Of a stretch of 64,000 bases of DNA, positions 35,965 to 47,410 are shown one piece after another. A program made the translations under genes and the position numbers. Under the pieces are notes generated by a model. It was not told where the DNA came from. It searched no databases and worked only from the letters and a program-made list of their open reading frames with translations. Each line of letters begins with the position of its first letter. The stretch's first letter is position 1. Source of the DNA: Selaginella tamariscina (taxonomy: Eukaryota > Streptophyta > Lycopodiopsida > Selaginellales > Selaginellaceae); assembly GCA_003024785.1 (NCBI GenBank), contig PUQB01000230.1, forward strand, positions 1-64,000. Direction: 5' to 3'.

Positions 35965-36845
35965 GCGGAAGTTTATGTGTTTATTCATGGGCATGTACAA
36001 GCACACTCTTCCTAATTTTGCATCTGCGTTCATGTCCTAGCCACCTACTTATCTCTACTACTTTAGCAAAAATTGTATGTACAAAGCGCCTCATCATCCT
36101 CCACGTCAGCTCCACATCATCCTCCACTTCATTCTCCACGTCATCCTCCCCATCATCTGCCACATCACCCTCTGCATCATCCTCCACATCATCTGCCACG
36201 TCATCCTCCACCCTCATCTGTCACGTCATCCTCCACCTCATCCTCCACATCATCCTAATTGCCATGTCATCCAGCCATGTTGGCTATCCCTACGGACTAC
36301 TCTGGAGTGCACTAAGGAGCTTTGTAGCTTCGTTCTAAATCCTCTACTCCACTGGGCAATCCAGCCTACAGCCAGTCTTACTCTTCTCAGTTAGGTTCAC
36401 ACAGGGAAAATCATCCTCAAGGAGGATCCTTAGACTCTGCCATACAATCCTACTTAGACGACCAGAGTTACTCCTTCACACCGAGACTAGTGCCAAGCAG
36501 ACTTAACCGCTCTCCCTTTAGGTTCCCTTGGGGAACAGGAGAGTTGAAAAGGAGTAGTCTCCCTGTCCACTGGGACCCATCCATTGCACTTAATGTGAGA
36601 TAAGCATCTAATGGACTAAACCACTCTCCCTTAGTGCTTCCCTGGGAGCAAGAGAGTTGAAAGGGAGTCACCTCCCCGTCCATTAAGCTCGTCCGTGTCT
36701 TTAGAGCCCCATCCATCCTCATAGAATCAGGTCGCACAGGATCACTGCCTCTAGATTAACTGCCTATCTGATCCTAGGCTTAGACGAGTATTCATAATTG
36801 TTAGCTGTTCTGCCTAGCCGAGTGAGTTCTAGGACTAACTACAGC
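35965..36845 (-). other. 3' region of L7
   Basis: Contains a CATCCTCCACGTCAT-type array (about 36090-36250), read on the minus strand as an acidic frame with DDVADDVEDD repeats (35981-36217), and twin hairpins GGTTCCC/GGGAAC (36521-36536) and GCTTCCC/GGGAGC (36636-36649). The tail at the motif is GGAAGTTTATGTGTTTATTCATGGGC. Confidence 0.65.
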
Positions 36846-39800
36846 TCACCTCTTTACGCCACCAGCAGCCACCGAGGAGGGTTCCATCTCCACCTGATCT
36901 GTTTTTGTCGCTTCACTCCCAAGCATGGTATCCATAGCCGTTCCACTAGATCGCATTCGTTTAGGTCTCCTTTCTCCCAGGCTACTCATGATGCAATGAG
37001 ACCGCTGACACCAGCGTTGTCCAAAAGAAAGTGACTGCTCACTGAGTGGACCATCGCCGCCCTTTGAATACCCTAGCGTTCCTTGACCTCCACACTGCCC
37101 ACAATGCACAGCCTCGCACAAAATACCACTAGTCTGCTAATATGCCTGGTGGCTCCTCCACAATATGCATCATTAATCCGGGATTATAGCTTGGCCGCTC
37201 ATCACCTTTCTACTTTCACAATCCACACTCGGCTGATTTAGGTGTATGGATAGCGTACTCCCCCAGACACGTTACTTCCCAGCTTATCAGCGCGTCCTCT
37301 CTGCTAAGCTGTTTAACCAGGTGCAGCACATGTGCCCACACCTCCCTCGCACATACACATTCCCAGAAATAGTGGCGCTCCATCTACAATGTTCCACACG
37401 CTTCACACCCCTGGAACGGTAGCCCCTTTACGTTGCTGCGGATTGCCAAGCTATCCTGAAGCATCAACCACATAAAAGCTTTAATGGATGACGGCCAAGC
37501 TCCTGTCCACAACTCCCTGCCAAAATCTTTACTTAGGCCACGTGGCAACCCCGCTGCATGGAGGTGGTCTGCAAGCTTGGATCCCGATCTTCGTCCCAGG
37601 AACAATTTCCGACCCATACGTGGCTCATAGCTGAAAAAGTCTCCTTCGGATTCACTGGCGTTCCACTTCCAAGCCTTTGGATCAAAGGTGAGATCCTTCA
37701 CTGCGCTTTGCGAAACCAATACAGTATCCGCCACTCACCATGTTTGATCTTCGGATCCCATTAACCGCTTCCTCTCCATATCTACGACTCGTACAATCTA
37801 GCCTGCCCTAGATCCGGCAAGGCCTCAATCCTTACCCAATGCGGACGTAATAGGCCGTCGTCTCTTGTGTGGAATCGAGCACCTCATTCCCTGCTTGGTC
37901 ATATATATACCATATGTACTCATCCAAAACTAACCAATCCCTGTAGCAAACTCCTGTGCCTGCCACCTTCCTGTCTGCCGTAACTTGTCCTGCACAAAGA
38001 TCAGCATCCTAGTGGCTTGCTGCATAGGACCTGTGGCTGTGCGCACCTACTGTCCTTCCCACCGTCTTATCCAACGTAGCTGGGCCTCCTCGGCTAATGT
38101 CAACTCATCCAACTGTCGCACCACACGCAGCCTAGCTCTGCCATCGCTGGAATATGTCCCTGATTACCTGTGGGGTTCGCTCATCACCTAATGGCTTACC
38201 GTCTTTGGAACTCATCAGCTCGTGCAAGAAGATGGGTGTCAATCTACTCCTCTTTACATCTCGGTGGAATTGGACGGAAGCGCCATCTTTAGTTTCTCCC
38301 AGCTTCCCAGCAATTTGCCATGAAAGACTCGCACCACTGGTAGCTTTAGCGCAAACGTTGCCAACCACCATCTATCATCCCGTGCCCATTCTGCCGTTCT
38401 TCCTGAGGCTCTTGCAAGACGCACTCGTGCCATAATATCCCTGAGCATGACTTTCCACGCTTGTAGTCCCGGAGCGAGGTTCGTATCACTAGCTTCACTA
38501 GCAAGGCTTTAGCTGCCTCTGATGGAGGTACCAGACCAAGTCCTCCTTCAGCCTTGGGCAGTATGCATGATTCCACCTCACTCTAGCCTGGTATCGTGCT
38601 TGTTGGCCTACTCCTTTCATATGTAGACTCAAAGAAGAGGCTTCGATTCTGCACATGGGTCCACATTGATGCTCCACGTCCCTGCAAAAACCAACCAAAA
38701 CTGCCCAAAAGAACACTATTGGCCACGATCACCCGGGCTGAGAAAGACAATTGCCTTTCTCCCCCATTGGTTCAAGTGGCTTGCTACACGGTTAAGCACG
38801 AATGAGCTTTGGTGGCCGGACAGTAACTAGCCGATTTGGAAGCCTAGGTATCGTGTGGTATTCCTCTCTCAACCACTGGAACCCCACTCTCTCCCCCAGT
38901 CGGGATGCTCTCCTTCCCCCATCAAATGCCTCGTGATTTGTCCAATTAGTACGTGCCCCTGCTGCAACGTTGAACCGCTCTAACAGTCTGCGACTCTATC
39001 CAAGTTTGTCTCATCCCAGTCAGTAGGAGGCTCGTGTCATCTGCAAAAGGCTGTCAAGCACATCTCGTTGAATTGGAGGTCCAAATCGGCTAATTCCCTT
39101 GACACACGGTAGCGGGATTCCCAAGGACGCATTGGCCGGAATGCAGAAATGTGCGCATGCAAGGCTTCTGCTTGCATCAAGAACAAGTAAGGTGCTAACG
39201 GGCAGCCTTGTCTCACCAACCTTTGGAGCTCCATTGCTGGCCCATTTTCCCGTTGAGGAGCAAATGGCTTTCGAATTTTGATACAGCCGGGAAATCCATC
39301 CAATAAACTGTTGTGGCAATCCTTTGTGTCTCATTACAGCTTCCAGAAATTGCCAGTCTACTCTGTCATAAGCCTTCTCGCCATTTAAGAGCAAAAAACA
39401 GAAATCTCCTCCAACTGCCTGTGCGCCGCTCCCCAGCTAGCAACATTGTGCTACATTCTCATATAATTGCCTGCCTTGTACAAAACCACACTGCGAGGCC
39501 CCTATGATGACTTGCATCACCGGTCGGAGCGATTTGCCATTGACTTGGCAACTATCTGTATGTTGTGTTGAGCATTGATATTGGCCTCCAATTACGCACC
39601 TGTGTCTGGTCTGTCATGGCCTTCCTTGGGGATGAGCGAGATCATGCTGCTTGTGAAACGCATCTGCCCACGGCCGACCATCTGGTCTGTCACACATTGA
39701 CCTCCATTCATTGGTAGTGCCTCTCCGATCCAATGCCAAGACTGGGCAAAGAATTTCCACTGGAATCCCATCTAGCCCTGGGGATTTGTCCCTTCGCCAC

Positions 39801-39965
39801 ATTTCCCTCAGCGCAATTCTTCCTCTGTGAAGGGTGGATAAGTTTGTCCGACATTTTCCTGTGTCACACAGGGACGAAGTGGGCTAGCACCAATTCACAC
39901 GTCTATGCACGCTCTAGCGTCCATGCTTCGACAGAAAAGAGCTGTTCAAAGTATTGGACTCCCAT
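36846..39965 (-). pseudogene. LINE ORF2, 3' half (L7)
   Basis: Reverse transcriptase to C-terminus, downstream of the gypsy-2 insertion. It shows RRDKSPGLDGIPVEI (39780), NGEKAYDRVDWQFLEAVM (39370), GCPLAPYLFLMQAEALHAH (39180), and a frameshifted FADD near 39040. It continues to DFFSYEPRMGRKLFLGRR and FMWLMLQDSLAIRSNVKGLP (37500) and the zf-RVT-like GCEACGTL (37390). It is heavily frameshifted. Confidence 0.8.
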
Positions 39966-40946
39966 TGTCATAGTTTTTACTATGACTCGACCCTTTACTT
40001 TGGGGTTTGACTTGTTGTTACTTACCAAGTTGTGTGACGAACCCTAGTTGTAGTAGGAAACAGGCCCGTTTAGTGCACTTGGTATCTAGTGATGGTCCGG
40101 CCGGGTGTCCATTAGGTATTTGCAGGAAACTCTAGGCGAAGCTAGAACTTACCTTCTAGAAACTCTCCCCCGGTTTGACGTTTCCAGGTTAGGGTTCTTT
40201 GCAAAAGTATAGCTTTGTCAAAATAAGGGTTAGGGACACTCCTAGGGTTGACCCAACCCTAGATGCCCTAACCCCACGCCTTAATACCCCCCTGGGTTAG
40301 GTTTAGGTTAGGTTAGGACCAGTTTCTCTAAGGGCTGGCATTTCCGTGCTAGCCCACTTACTCATTTAGGTAAACAGGGGGGGGGGGGGGGTCCGTCACA
40401 TAATTAAGGTAGAGTGTATGTAGTGAGGCTTCCTGGGTTCAAAAGAGAGCTCGTTAACCTCCTACCGGTGCAAGCTAAGCTTGTTCGTTAAGATGCAACT
40501 CTCCGTTGTGCCGCCCAAACTTCCACACGACAGGGTTACAACCCACCTTAGGGTTAGACTATCCTTATCGTTGGCAGGATCTTGCCTTTGAGATAGGGCA
40601 CGTCACTTCCAAGGAGTTAGTCAGATTTCCTTGGTCCGAAAACCTGCCCGCAAGCTCAAAGACATTGCCCGAGTTCACATTCCGCAAAAACTAGTGGTTG
40701 AGGCCTTGCTCCGGCTGCCTCAACCACGCCAAGCTAGGAACGACACCTAAAGCTCGGCTAGTCTGTGTATCTTGATTCACAAGGTGAGTCTCGTTTGTGG
40801 ACTTAGTCAGCTAGGGGTTTGACTTCCTAAGGCTTGGGTTCCTAATACGGGTTACTTTACCAGGTTTCGTGGGGTTTTCAAGAGAGGGGATTCTAGGTTT
40901 GGCACCTGGCAAGCCGCCTTTGTGGCACCAGCTAAAAACTCTGACA
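39966..40946 (+). mobile_element. 5' LTR of gypsy-2
   Basis: TG...CA ends. It begins with the stem-loop GTCATAG/CTATGAC. It has a run of 14 G (40378-40391) followed by TCCGTCACATAATTAAGG, a TATA-like promoter region, and ends CTCTGACA. It would supply promoter and polyadenylation signals. Confidence 0.92.
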
Positions 40947-40948
40947 AT

Positions 40949-40960
40949 TGGTATCGGAGC
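40949..40960 (+). other. Primer-binding site of gypsy-2
   Basis: TGGTATCGGAGC, two bases after the LTR. It is near-complementary to the 3' end of initiator methionine tRNA, the usual primer of plant gypsy elements. Confidence 0.88.
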
Positions 40961-41273
40961 AAGTTCTCTGCGGTCAGTAGGACTGCCTTAATCGTACGAT
41001 GTTTCAATGTTTAGATAACTCTAAATTCTTGATATACTCTATTGCTTTCGGTTGACATGTCTGTATTCTGCGCAGAGAGTTTGATCCTGTGAGTTGTCAA
41101 ACTTCGGAGAACACTTGCTCAGTGAGTCGGCGTGAGATTCTAGGTATGTCCGAAAGTCTTATGCTAGTTTAAGCTGATGTGTGTGGGTGTACAACCTGTG
41201 CAGGGTGTTTCCAGTTTCACATTGGGAATATTCCAAGCATATTCTCCGAGTGTTGACACTAGGGTTCAATACG

Positions 41274-42629
41274 ATGAGCAAGAGAAAGCAACCAGAGCCT
41301 GAGGCAGAGAGGGCTGTCGCAGAGGCTCAAAATGAGGAGATGGATGAGGCTGATCCAGGTCGACCCCCTAGGGTTAGACAACGACCTGGTTGGCGAGAAA
41401 TAATGATGGATGCCCTAAACGAACTTCGAGGGGATGTTTGGGTTGAACGACGAATCGATAATGTTGCCGTTCGGATTCCAACGAATACTGCAGTGCCAGA
41501 TGTTCCGCAACCAGACACAGAAAAAAAGAAGAAGAAGCATGACTCAGAGTCAGGTTCCTCTGAATCAGATTCTTCGACGGAAGAAGGTGGAGGTCCCAGT
41601 AAATTCAAACCGGTAAAGCCTTCGAATTTCATGGGTTCAAAGGATTACAAGGTTTTGGATGACTGGTTGTATGATATGGAAAGCTATTTCGAGGCTGCTT
41701 CCGTGAGAAAGACAGAAAAGGTTGCATGTGCCAAGCAGTTTCTTAAAGAAGAAGCTAAGACTTGGTGGCGAATTGTTGAAGGTGAACGTGGATACCGAAA
41801 CAGCTGGAAGCACATGAAAAAGGAGATCAAAAAGCAGTATATGCCGGATGATCTCGGTTTGCGATTGCGTGCTGACCTGGCACTTTGTCAACAGGGAGTT
41901 CGGGGAAGTCCTATGGACCACGTTTATCGATTCGAAAGTGTACGGCGATTGGTGCCAAATATGCGATGATGAAGCTCGAAGTTGCTTCATGGCTAGCTTG
42001 AATGAGAAAACGCGAAGAGAAATCTTAAGGTACAAGCCACAAGCTATCGGGAATGTCAAGAGGCAGCTCAAAAGGTTGCTTATGGCATGTCGTTAGAAGA
42101 CTTGTACAAAGGGGAGGAAGCAAAACCTAAACCAAGGAGGTTTCCTCCAAAGTCTGGGTTCAGAAGGTTTGATAGGCGACCAGATCAATCGCCATCAATT
42201 CGAAGTGCAAGTCCCTTTTGGCAGTTCCAAGTTTTCGGACACATCAAGACCCACCGGATTTCGGAAACCATTGGCGTTACCACCTCCTCAGCAGCCAAAG
42301 GATCGGCTCCAAAGTCTGCTCCCCCGCGTTCCGCAGGCGGGGTCGTGAAATGTTATAATTGTAACAAGCCTGGTCATTTTGCTAAAGAGTGTCCGGCACC
42401 CTCACAACAATCAGGACATTTCAAGGCGATGGTAGAAGAGGAAGTTGCTGAACCAGAAACGCTTGAAGATCCGGAAGATGAGTCAGAAGAGGTAATGTTG
42501 TGCCAGACACAACCTGCCTTATTCGCTATTCAAGACAAAACTGACCCTTTGCTATATTTGACAGGAAGGATACGAGGGGACCGAGTCCGAATGATGATCG
42601 ATACTGGAGCAACATATCGACTAGTCTAG
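41274..42629 (+). pseudogene. gag with CCHC knuckle, start of protease (gypsy-2)
   Basis: The start is chosen at MSKRKQPEPE (41274) because the upstream part of the frame is leader. The protein has an acidic/lysine-rich stretch, then the plant retrotransposon gag core (WLYDMESYFEAASV, KTWWRIVEGE). A frameshift near 41965 moves the rest (DDEARSCFMASLNEKTRREI) to a second frame, and a third begins at 42087. CCHC CYNCNKPGHFAKEC is at 42351-42392, followed by protease MMIDTGATY. A deletion of about ten bases after DTGATY removes NFIS and shifts the frame. Gag packages the RNA into particles. Confidence 0.87.
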
Positions 42630-44400
42630 CTCGTCGATTGAATTTGGATGTAATAAAGATGTGTGAAATAAAGATCAATTTTGGCAAAGGTTCTCAAAAT
42701 ACTAATAATATAGCAAGGGCAGTTCCTGTCCAAATCAAAGATTGGAAGGCTAAGCTAGACTTAGTTGTCTTGAATATGACGGGGTTTGACTTTTGTTTTG
42801 GGTATGGAATGGTTCCATAAACATGTAATCGAAATGAGGGGTTCGGAGATAATCGAATCACGCTTGCAGCAGATAAAAGAACATTAGAAAACACGCTCAA
42901 ATGGAAACGCTAACTGATAAGGATTGGAATCCTATGTTCCTTACCTTAACTCAGTTGCGTAAGGCAGTTAGACATCGGGAACGTGTGTTTCTTGCAATGG
43001 TTTTGGATACTGGTGAAGTCAAAATAGGAGATGGTCAAGAATCTGTTCCTGAACCTATTTTGGAAGTCTTGAACATGTTTAGGATGTGTTGCCAGAAGAC
43101 TTGCCGCCGAGTTACCTCCACGTCGAGCTGTGGACCACAGGATAGAGATTTTGCCAGGTTCGTCTCCACCGGCAAGAGCCCCATATCGGTTGAATCCTCA
43201 AGAGTTAGTAGAATTGAAGAGACAGCTGACAGAATTGATTGGTCGAGGACACATTCGACCTAGTCGATCGCCATGGTGCACCTATCTTGTTTGTAATGAA
43301 AAAGGATGGTACGATGCGAATGTGTGTGGACTATCGAGCGCTGAACGCGATAACTATCAAAAAATAAGTATCCTCTTCCACGAGTGGACGACTTATTTGA
43401 TAGGCTATCAAAAGCAAAGTATTTTCAAAATAAACTTGAGATCGGGTACCATCAGATTCGGGTAGCAGAGAATGACATTGAGAAGACCGCTTTTCGAACG
43501 CGTTATGGATCATTTGAGTTTCTAGTCTTGCCATTCGGGTTGTGCAATGCTCCAGCAACTTTTTGCACAATGATGGATGATGTGTTTAGAGACTATCTAG
43601 ACGAGTTCGTAGTGGTGTATATTGATGACATTCTGATTTTCAGTTCGACAATTGAGGAACATGTGGAACACTTAGAAAAAGTGTTTCAGAGGTTGAGAGA
43701 GAACCAGTTGTATGCTAAAGAAAGCAAGTGCGCATTTGGTCAAACCAAGATAGATTTCTTGGGACACTTGATCTCAGGTGGGGAGGTTGCCATGGACCCA
43801 AAGAAAATTCAAGCTATTACTGAGTGGATGACTTTAAAAGATGTGCATGAAGTTAGATCATTTCTTGGTCTGACAGGGTATTACCGAAGATTCATAAAGG
43901 GTTACTCGAAATAGCGGCCCCATTGACAGATCTTACGAAAACATTCCATGGCATTGGACTCCAGAGTGCCAACGTGCGTTCGTCAAACTCAAAGAGGCTA
44001 TCTCTTCTGAGCCAGTTTTGCAGTTGCCCATCTTTGAAGATCCCTTTGAAGTAGAATGTGACGCTTCCGACTTTGCAATTGGTGGTGTATTGCAACAAAA
44101 AGGACATCCAGTGTCCTTTTTCTCGAAAAGTTAGATGCCGCAAACTCGATGGCCTACTCACGAAAAGGAGATGTATGCTATTGTTGCTTCCTTGGAGTAT
44201 TGGCGTCATTATCTTCCAAGTCATGGCACTGTGGTTTGGACAGATAGTGTAACTCTAAGGTATTTTGAAACGCAGCCGAAGCTATGCCGAAGTATGCTAG
44301 ATGGCAGCAGAAGTTGGCACGATTTCAGCCTGAAATCAACATAAGCGGGAAAGGACAATGTGGTAGCTGATGCACTCAGTAGAAAGGGTCATCTTCGATT
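42630..44400 (+). pseudogene. Protease end, reverse transcriptase and RNase H (gypsy-2)
   Basis: The protease C-terminal part is 42638-42820 (MNLDVIKMCEIK). The reverse transcriptase N-terminal part is 43130-43465 and the main frame 43384-43914, with [17 protein letters not shown] and catalytic YIDD at 43618-43629. The connection [11 protein letters not shown] is followed by a one-base loss (43912) and the RNase H in shifted frames (VECDASDFAIG, TRWPTHEKEMYAIV). It copies the RNA genome to DNA. Confidence 0.87.
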
Positions 44401-45660
44401 ATGTCAGCACCCGTGTCAACTTTGGTGGATGAATTTGTGACGGCGTATCCTCAGGACAAGTTTGCTAAGGAGCTTTGAGCCTGGTGGCAAAGAGGAAACA
44501 AGTTCATCAATTACGAAGAGATGGTAATATTCCAGCAGGAATAGAAAGTCGAATGGATGCACTCAAACAGGCCCATTTTGCGTACGAGATGGAGTTCTTT
44601 ATTATAAAGAAAAGAGACTCTATGTTCCAGAAGGGACATGGAGGGAGAGGCTGTTAAGAGAGCATCACGACGTTCCTTTGGCAGGACATGGTGGAAGGCA
44701 TAAGACGTTGGCTTTGTTGAAGGGATTCTATTGGTCGGGTTACGTTTGGTTGTGGACTACAGGGGTTTGAATCAAGTCACCACTTGGAATCGGTACCCGT
44801 TGCCATTGATCCCGGAACTTCTCGATCGGCTGCGAGGAGCAGGTGTTCACGAAGATCGACTTACGAATGATTTGCCAAGTATGTCAAGACATGCCCCAAT
44901 GTCAACAAGTAAAGAGCCGATCGCAAAAATGAGCTGGAAAGTTGCAGTGTATACCGATTCCAGAGCGGCCATTTCAAAGTGTTACTTTGGACTTTATCAT
45001 GGGATTGCCAAAATCTTCTGGTTTTAACGCACTCATGGGGTAGTCGATCGATTTTCAAAGGTTGCTCATTTCATTCCAACTGTAGAGACAGTGAATGCAA
45101 TTCAAGCAGCGAAGTTGTTCTTCCACGAAGTCATAAGAGTGCGCGAACTACCGGAAACCATGATCTCAGATCGGGATCCTCGGTTTACGGGGAAGTTTTT
45201 GGGGGACATTGTTTAAGCAATTTGGTACGATGCTCAAGTTCAGTACGGCCTACCATCCGCAAACTGATGGTGAAACGGAGAGGGTGAACCGACAAGTCGA
45301 GGACTATCTCAGATGCTATGTTCAAGGTGATCAACTTGATTGGGCTAAACACTTAGATATGGCTGAGATATGTTACAATAACTCGATGCACACAGCGATC
45401 GGATGTAGCCCGATGGAAGTGTTAACTGGGAATAAGGGTGGTATTCCTCAAAGTATGGTGTTATCGAAAGACAATAGCAATCGAGTTCCATCTGTAGCAG
45501 AGTTCACAGGACAATTGTATCGAACATGGGAAGCAGCTCGTCAAGCGATGGCTACAACACAGGAAAGATATCGTCAGCAGTACGATAAGCATCAGCGGGA
45601 TGTAGAGTATCAGGTTGGGGACATGGTATTGTTGAGTACCAGAAACTGAAGGTTCCAACG
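44401..45660 (+). pseudogene. Integrase (gypsy-2), with a foreign block inside
   Basis: The N-terminal region (44475-44710) is followed by a block of about 130 bases that is not integrase, then returns to the zinc-finger part, [13 protein letters not shown] in the shifted frame. The core has MISDRDPRFTG (shifted, about 45160) and AYHPQTDGETERVNRQVEDYL (catalytic Glu, about 45280), with a long frame 45209-45649 ending VGDMVLLSTRN. Strand transfer of element DNA is its role. Confidence 0.85.
44739..44868 (+). other. Foreign reverse transcriptase fragment inside integrase
   Basis: Reads [20 protein letters not shown] and [16 protein letters not shown], a reverse transcriptase segment of the Ty3/gypsy type but different from this element's own ([20 protein letters not shown]). 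It replaces the junction GGGTATGATAGATGATGTT that gypsy-1 has at 28340. Confidence 0.85.
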
Positions 45661-45705
45661 ACTCTTTCAAAGAAGTTTTCTATCGCACTACATAGGCCAT
45701 ACAAG

Positions 45706-46057
45706 GTGGTGAAGCGAGTAGGGAAAGTGGCTTATGGGTTAGATCTTCCTCCAGAGTTGGGAACAATACACAATGTGTTTCATGTCAACTTGCTTGAGCC
45801 ATTCCACAAGGATGAGAAACATCCACATAGATATCATAATTTACGTCCGCCTCCAGAGTTAGTTGGTGAGGAGAAGAATTTGAAGTTGAGGCGATATTAA
45901 AGGGGCGAAACATTCATGGACGGCGAAAACGTAAACGTGAATATCTTGTTAAGTGGAAAGGGTACCCGGCATGCGAGTCGACATGGGAACCATTGGAGAA
46001 TCTGCAGAACACGATGGAGTTGGTGAATGAGTTTGAGACGAGGTCTCAAACTGATTA
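45706..46057 (+). pseudogene. Integrase C-terminus and chromodomain (gypsy-2)
   Basis: VKRVGKVAYGLDLPPELG and FHVNLLEPFHKDEKHPH lead into a chromodomain (about 45900-46040) with REYLVKWKGYPACESTWEP. A one-base loss near 45877 (GEEKNLKLRRY) shifts the frame before the chromodomain. It is otherwise the same as gypsy-1, and its end continues GLKLIKK-like into 3' UTR, not into LTR. Confidence 0.85.
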
Positions 46058-46431
46058 AGAAATAAAGTTTCTTCTTAACCTAGGGGCCGACAGACAACCT
46101 TAACTAGAGGCCTCCAATATAAATTCTAGTTAACTTAAAGAAATTAACTAACCTGTTGTCTGTGTCGGGGACAGACTTTGCAGACATGCAAAAGGTCTCA
46201 AATGACTTCTTGTCGCAGGTGGTGCTCTGGCAGCTGAGTTCTCGCTCAGTGAATGACGGTTCTAAAGTATTTGGCTTCGCATAATGCAAGGAGGGTAATA
46301 AAAACTTGTGAACTTTTTGCTGACTCTGCATAGAGTGATTAGTGTTAGTTTTCAGTTAATTTTTCCTAACCTAGTCTAGTTTTGGAGTTAGACGTCAACG
46401 AGGACGTTGACATTCTCAAAGGCGGGGAGTG
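46058..46431 (+). other. 3' UTR and polypurine tract of gypsy-2
   Basis: Non-coding 370 bases, absent from gypsy-1. The purine tract AAAGGCGGGGAGTG (46418-46431) directly precedes the 3' LTR and primes plus-strand synthesis. Confidence 0.85.
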
Positions 46432-47410
46432 TGTCATAGTTTTTACTATGACTCGACCTTTACTTTGGGGTTTGACTGTTGTTACTTACCGAGTTGTGTG
46501 ACGAACCCTAGTTGTAGTAGGAACAGGCCCGTTTAGTGCACTTGGGTATCTAGTGATGGTCCGGCGCGGTGTCATTAGGTATTTGCAGGAAACTCTAGGC
46601 GAAGCTAGAACTTACCTTCTAGAAACTCTCCCCCGGTTTGACGTTCCAGGTTAGGGTTCTTTGCAAAAGTATAGCTTGTCAAAATAAGGGTTAGGGACAC
46701 TCCTAGGGTTGACCTAACCCTAGAGTTGCCTAACCCCACGCCTTAATACCCCCCCCTAGGGGTTAGGTTTAGGGTTAGGTTAGGACAGTTTCTCTAAGGG
46801 CTGGCATTTCCGTGCTAGCCCACTTACTCATTTAGGTAAACAGGGGGGGGGGGGGGGGGTCCGTCACATAAATAAGGTAGAGTGTATGTAGTGAGGCTTC
46901 CTGGGTTCAAAAGAGAGCTCGTTAACCTCCTACTAGTGCAAGCTAAGCTTGTGTCGTCAAGGTGCACTCTCCGTTTGCCGCCCAAACTTCCACACGACAG
47001 GGGTACAACCCACCCTAGGGTTAGACTATCCTTATCGTTGGCAGGATCTTGCCTTTGAGATAGGGGCACGTCACTTCCAAGGAGTTAGTCAGATTCCTTG
47101 GTCCGAAAACCTGCCGCAAGCTCAAAGACATTGCCCGAGTTCACGTTCCGCAAAACTAGTGGTTGAGGCCTTGCTCCGGCCGCCTCAACCACGCCAAGCT
47201 AGGAACGACACCTAAAGCTCGGCTAGTCTGTGTATCTTGATTCACAAGGTGAGTCTCGTTTGTGGACTTAGTCAGCTAGGGGTTTGACTTCCTAAGGCTT
47301 GGGTTCCTAATACGGGTTACTTTACCAGTTTCGTGGGGTTTCCAAGAGAGGGGATTCTAGGGTTGGCACCTGGCAAGCCGCCTTTGTGGCACCAGGTAAA
47401 AACTCTGACA
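46432..47410 (+). mobile_element. 3' LTR of gypsy-2
   Basis: Nearly identical to the 5' LTR. It has 17 G in a row at 46843-46859, then TCCGTCACATAAATAAGG. It ends CTCTGACA, followed by the CCCAC duplicate of the target. Confidence 0.92.

Larger units (their letters stand above)
39966..47410 (+). mobile_element. Gypsy-2, Ty3/gypsy chromovirus with two LTRs
   Basis: 7.4 kb: 5' LTR, primer-binding site, gag, protease, reverse transcriptase, RNase H, integrase, chromodomain, 3' UTR with polypurine tract, 3' LTR. It is flanked by CCCAT (39961-39965) and CCCAC (47411-47415), a 5-base target duplication with one mismatch, inside L7 ORF2. The two LTRs differ mostly by scattered one-base indels, so insertion was recent. 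The frames are broken at about ten places, often where gypsy-1 reads through. Confidence 0.92.

Noticed and set aside
44731-45027. A plus-strand 98-residue frame that looks like a novel reverse transcriptase protein
   Set aside because: It is a chimera of a foreign reverse transcriptase block and integrase read out of frame.
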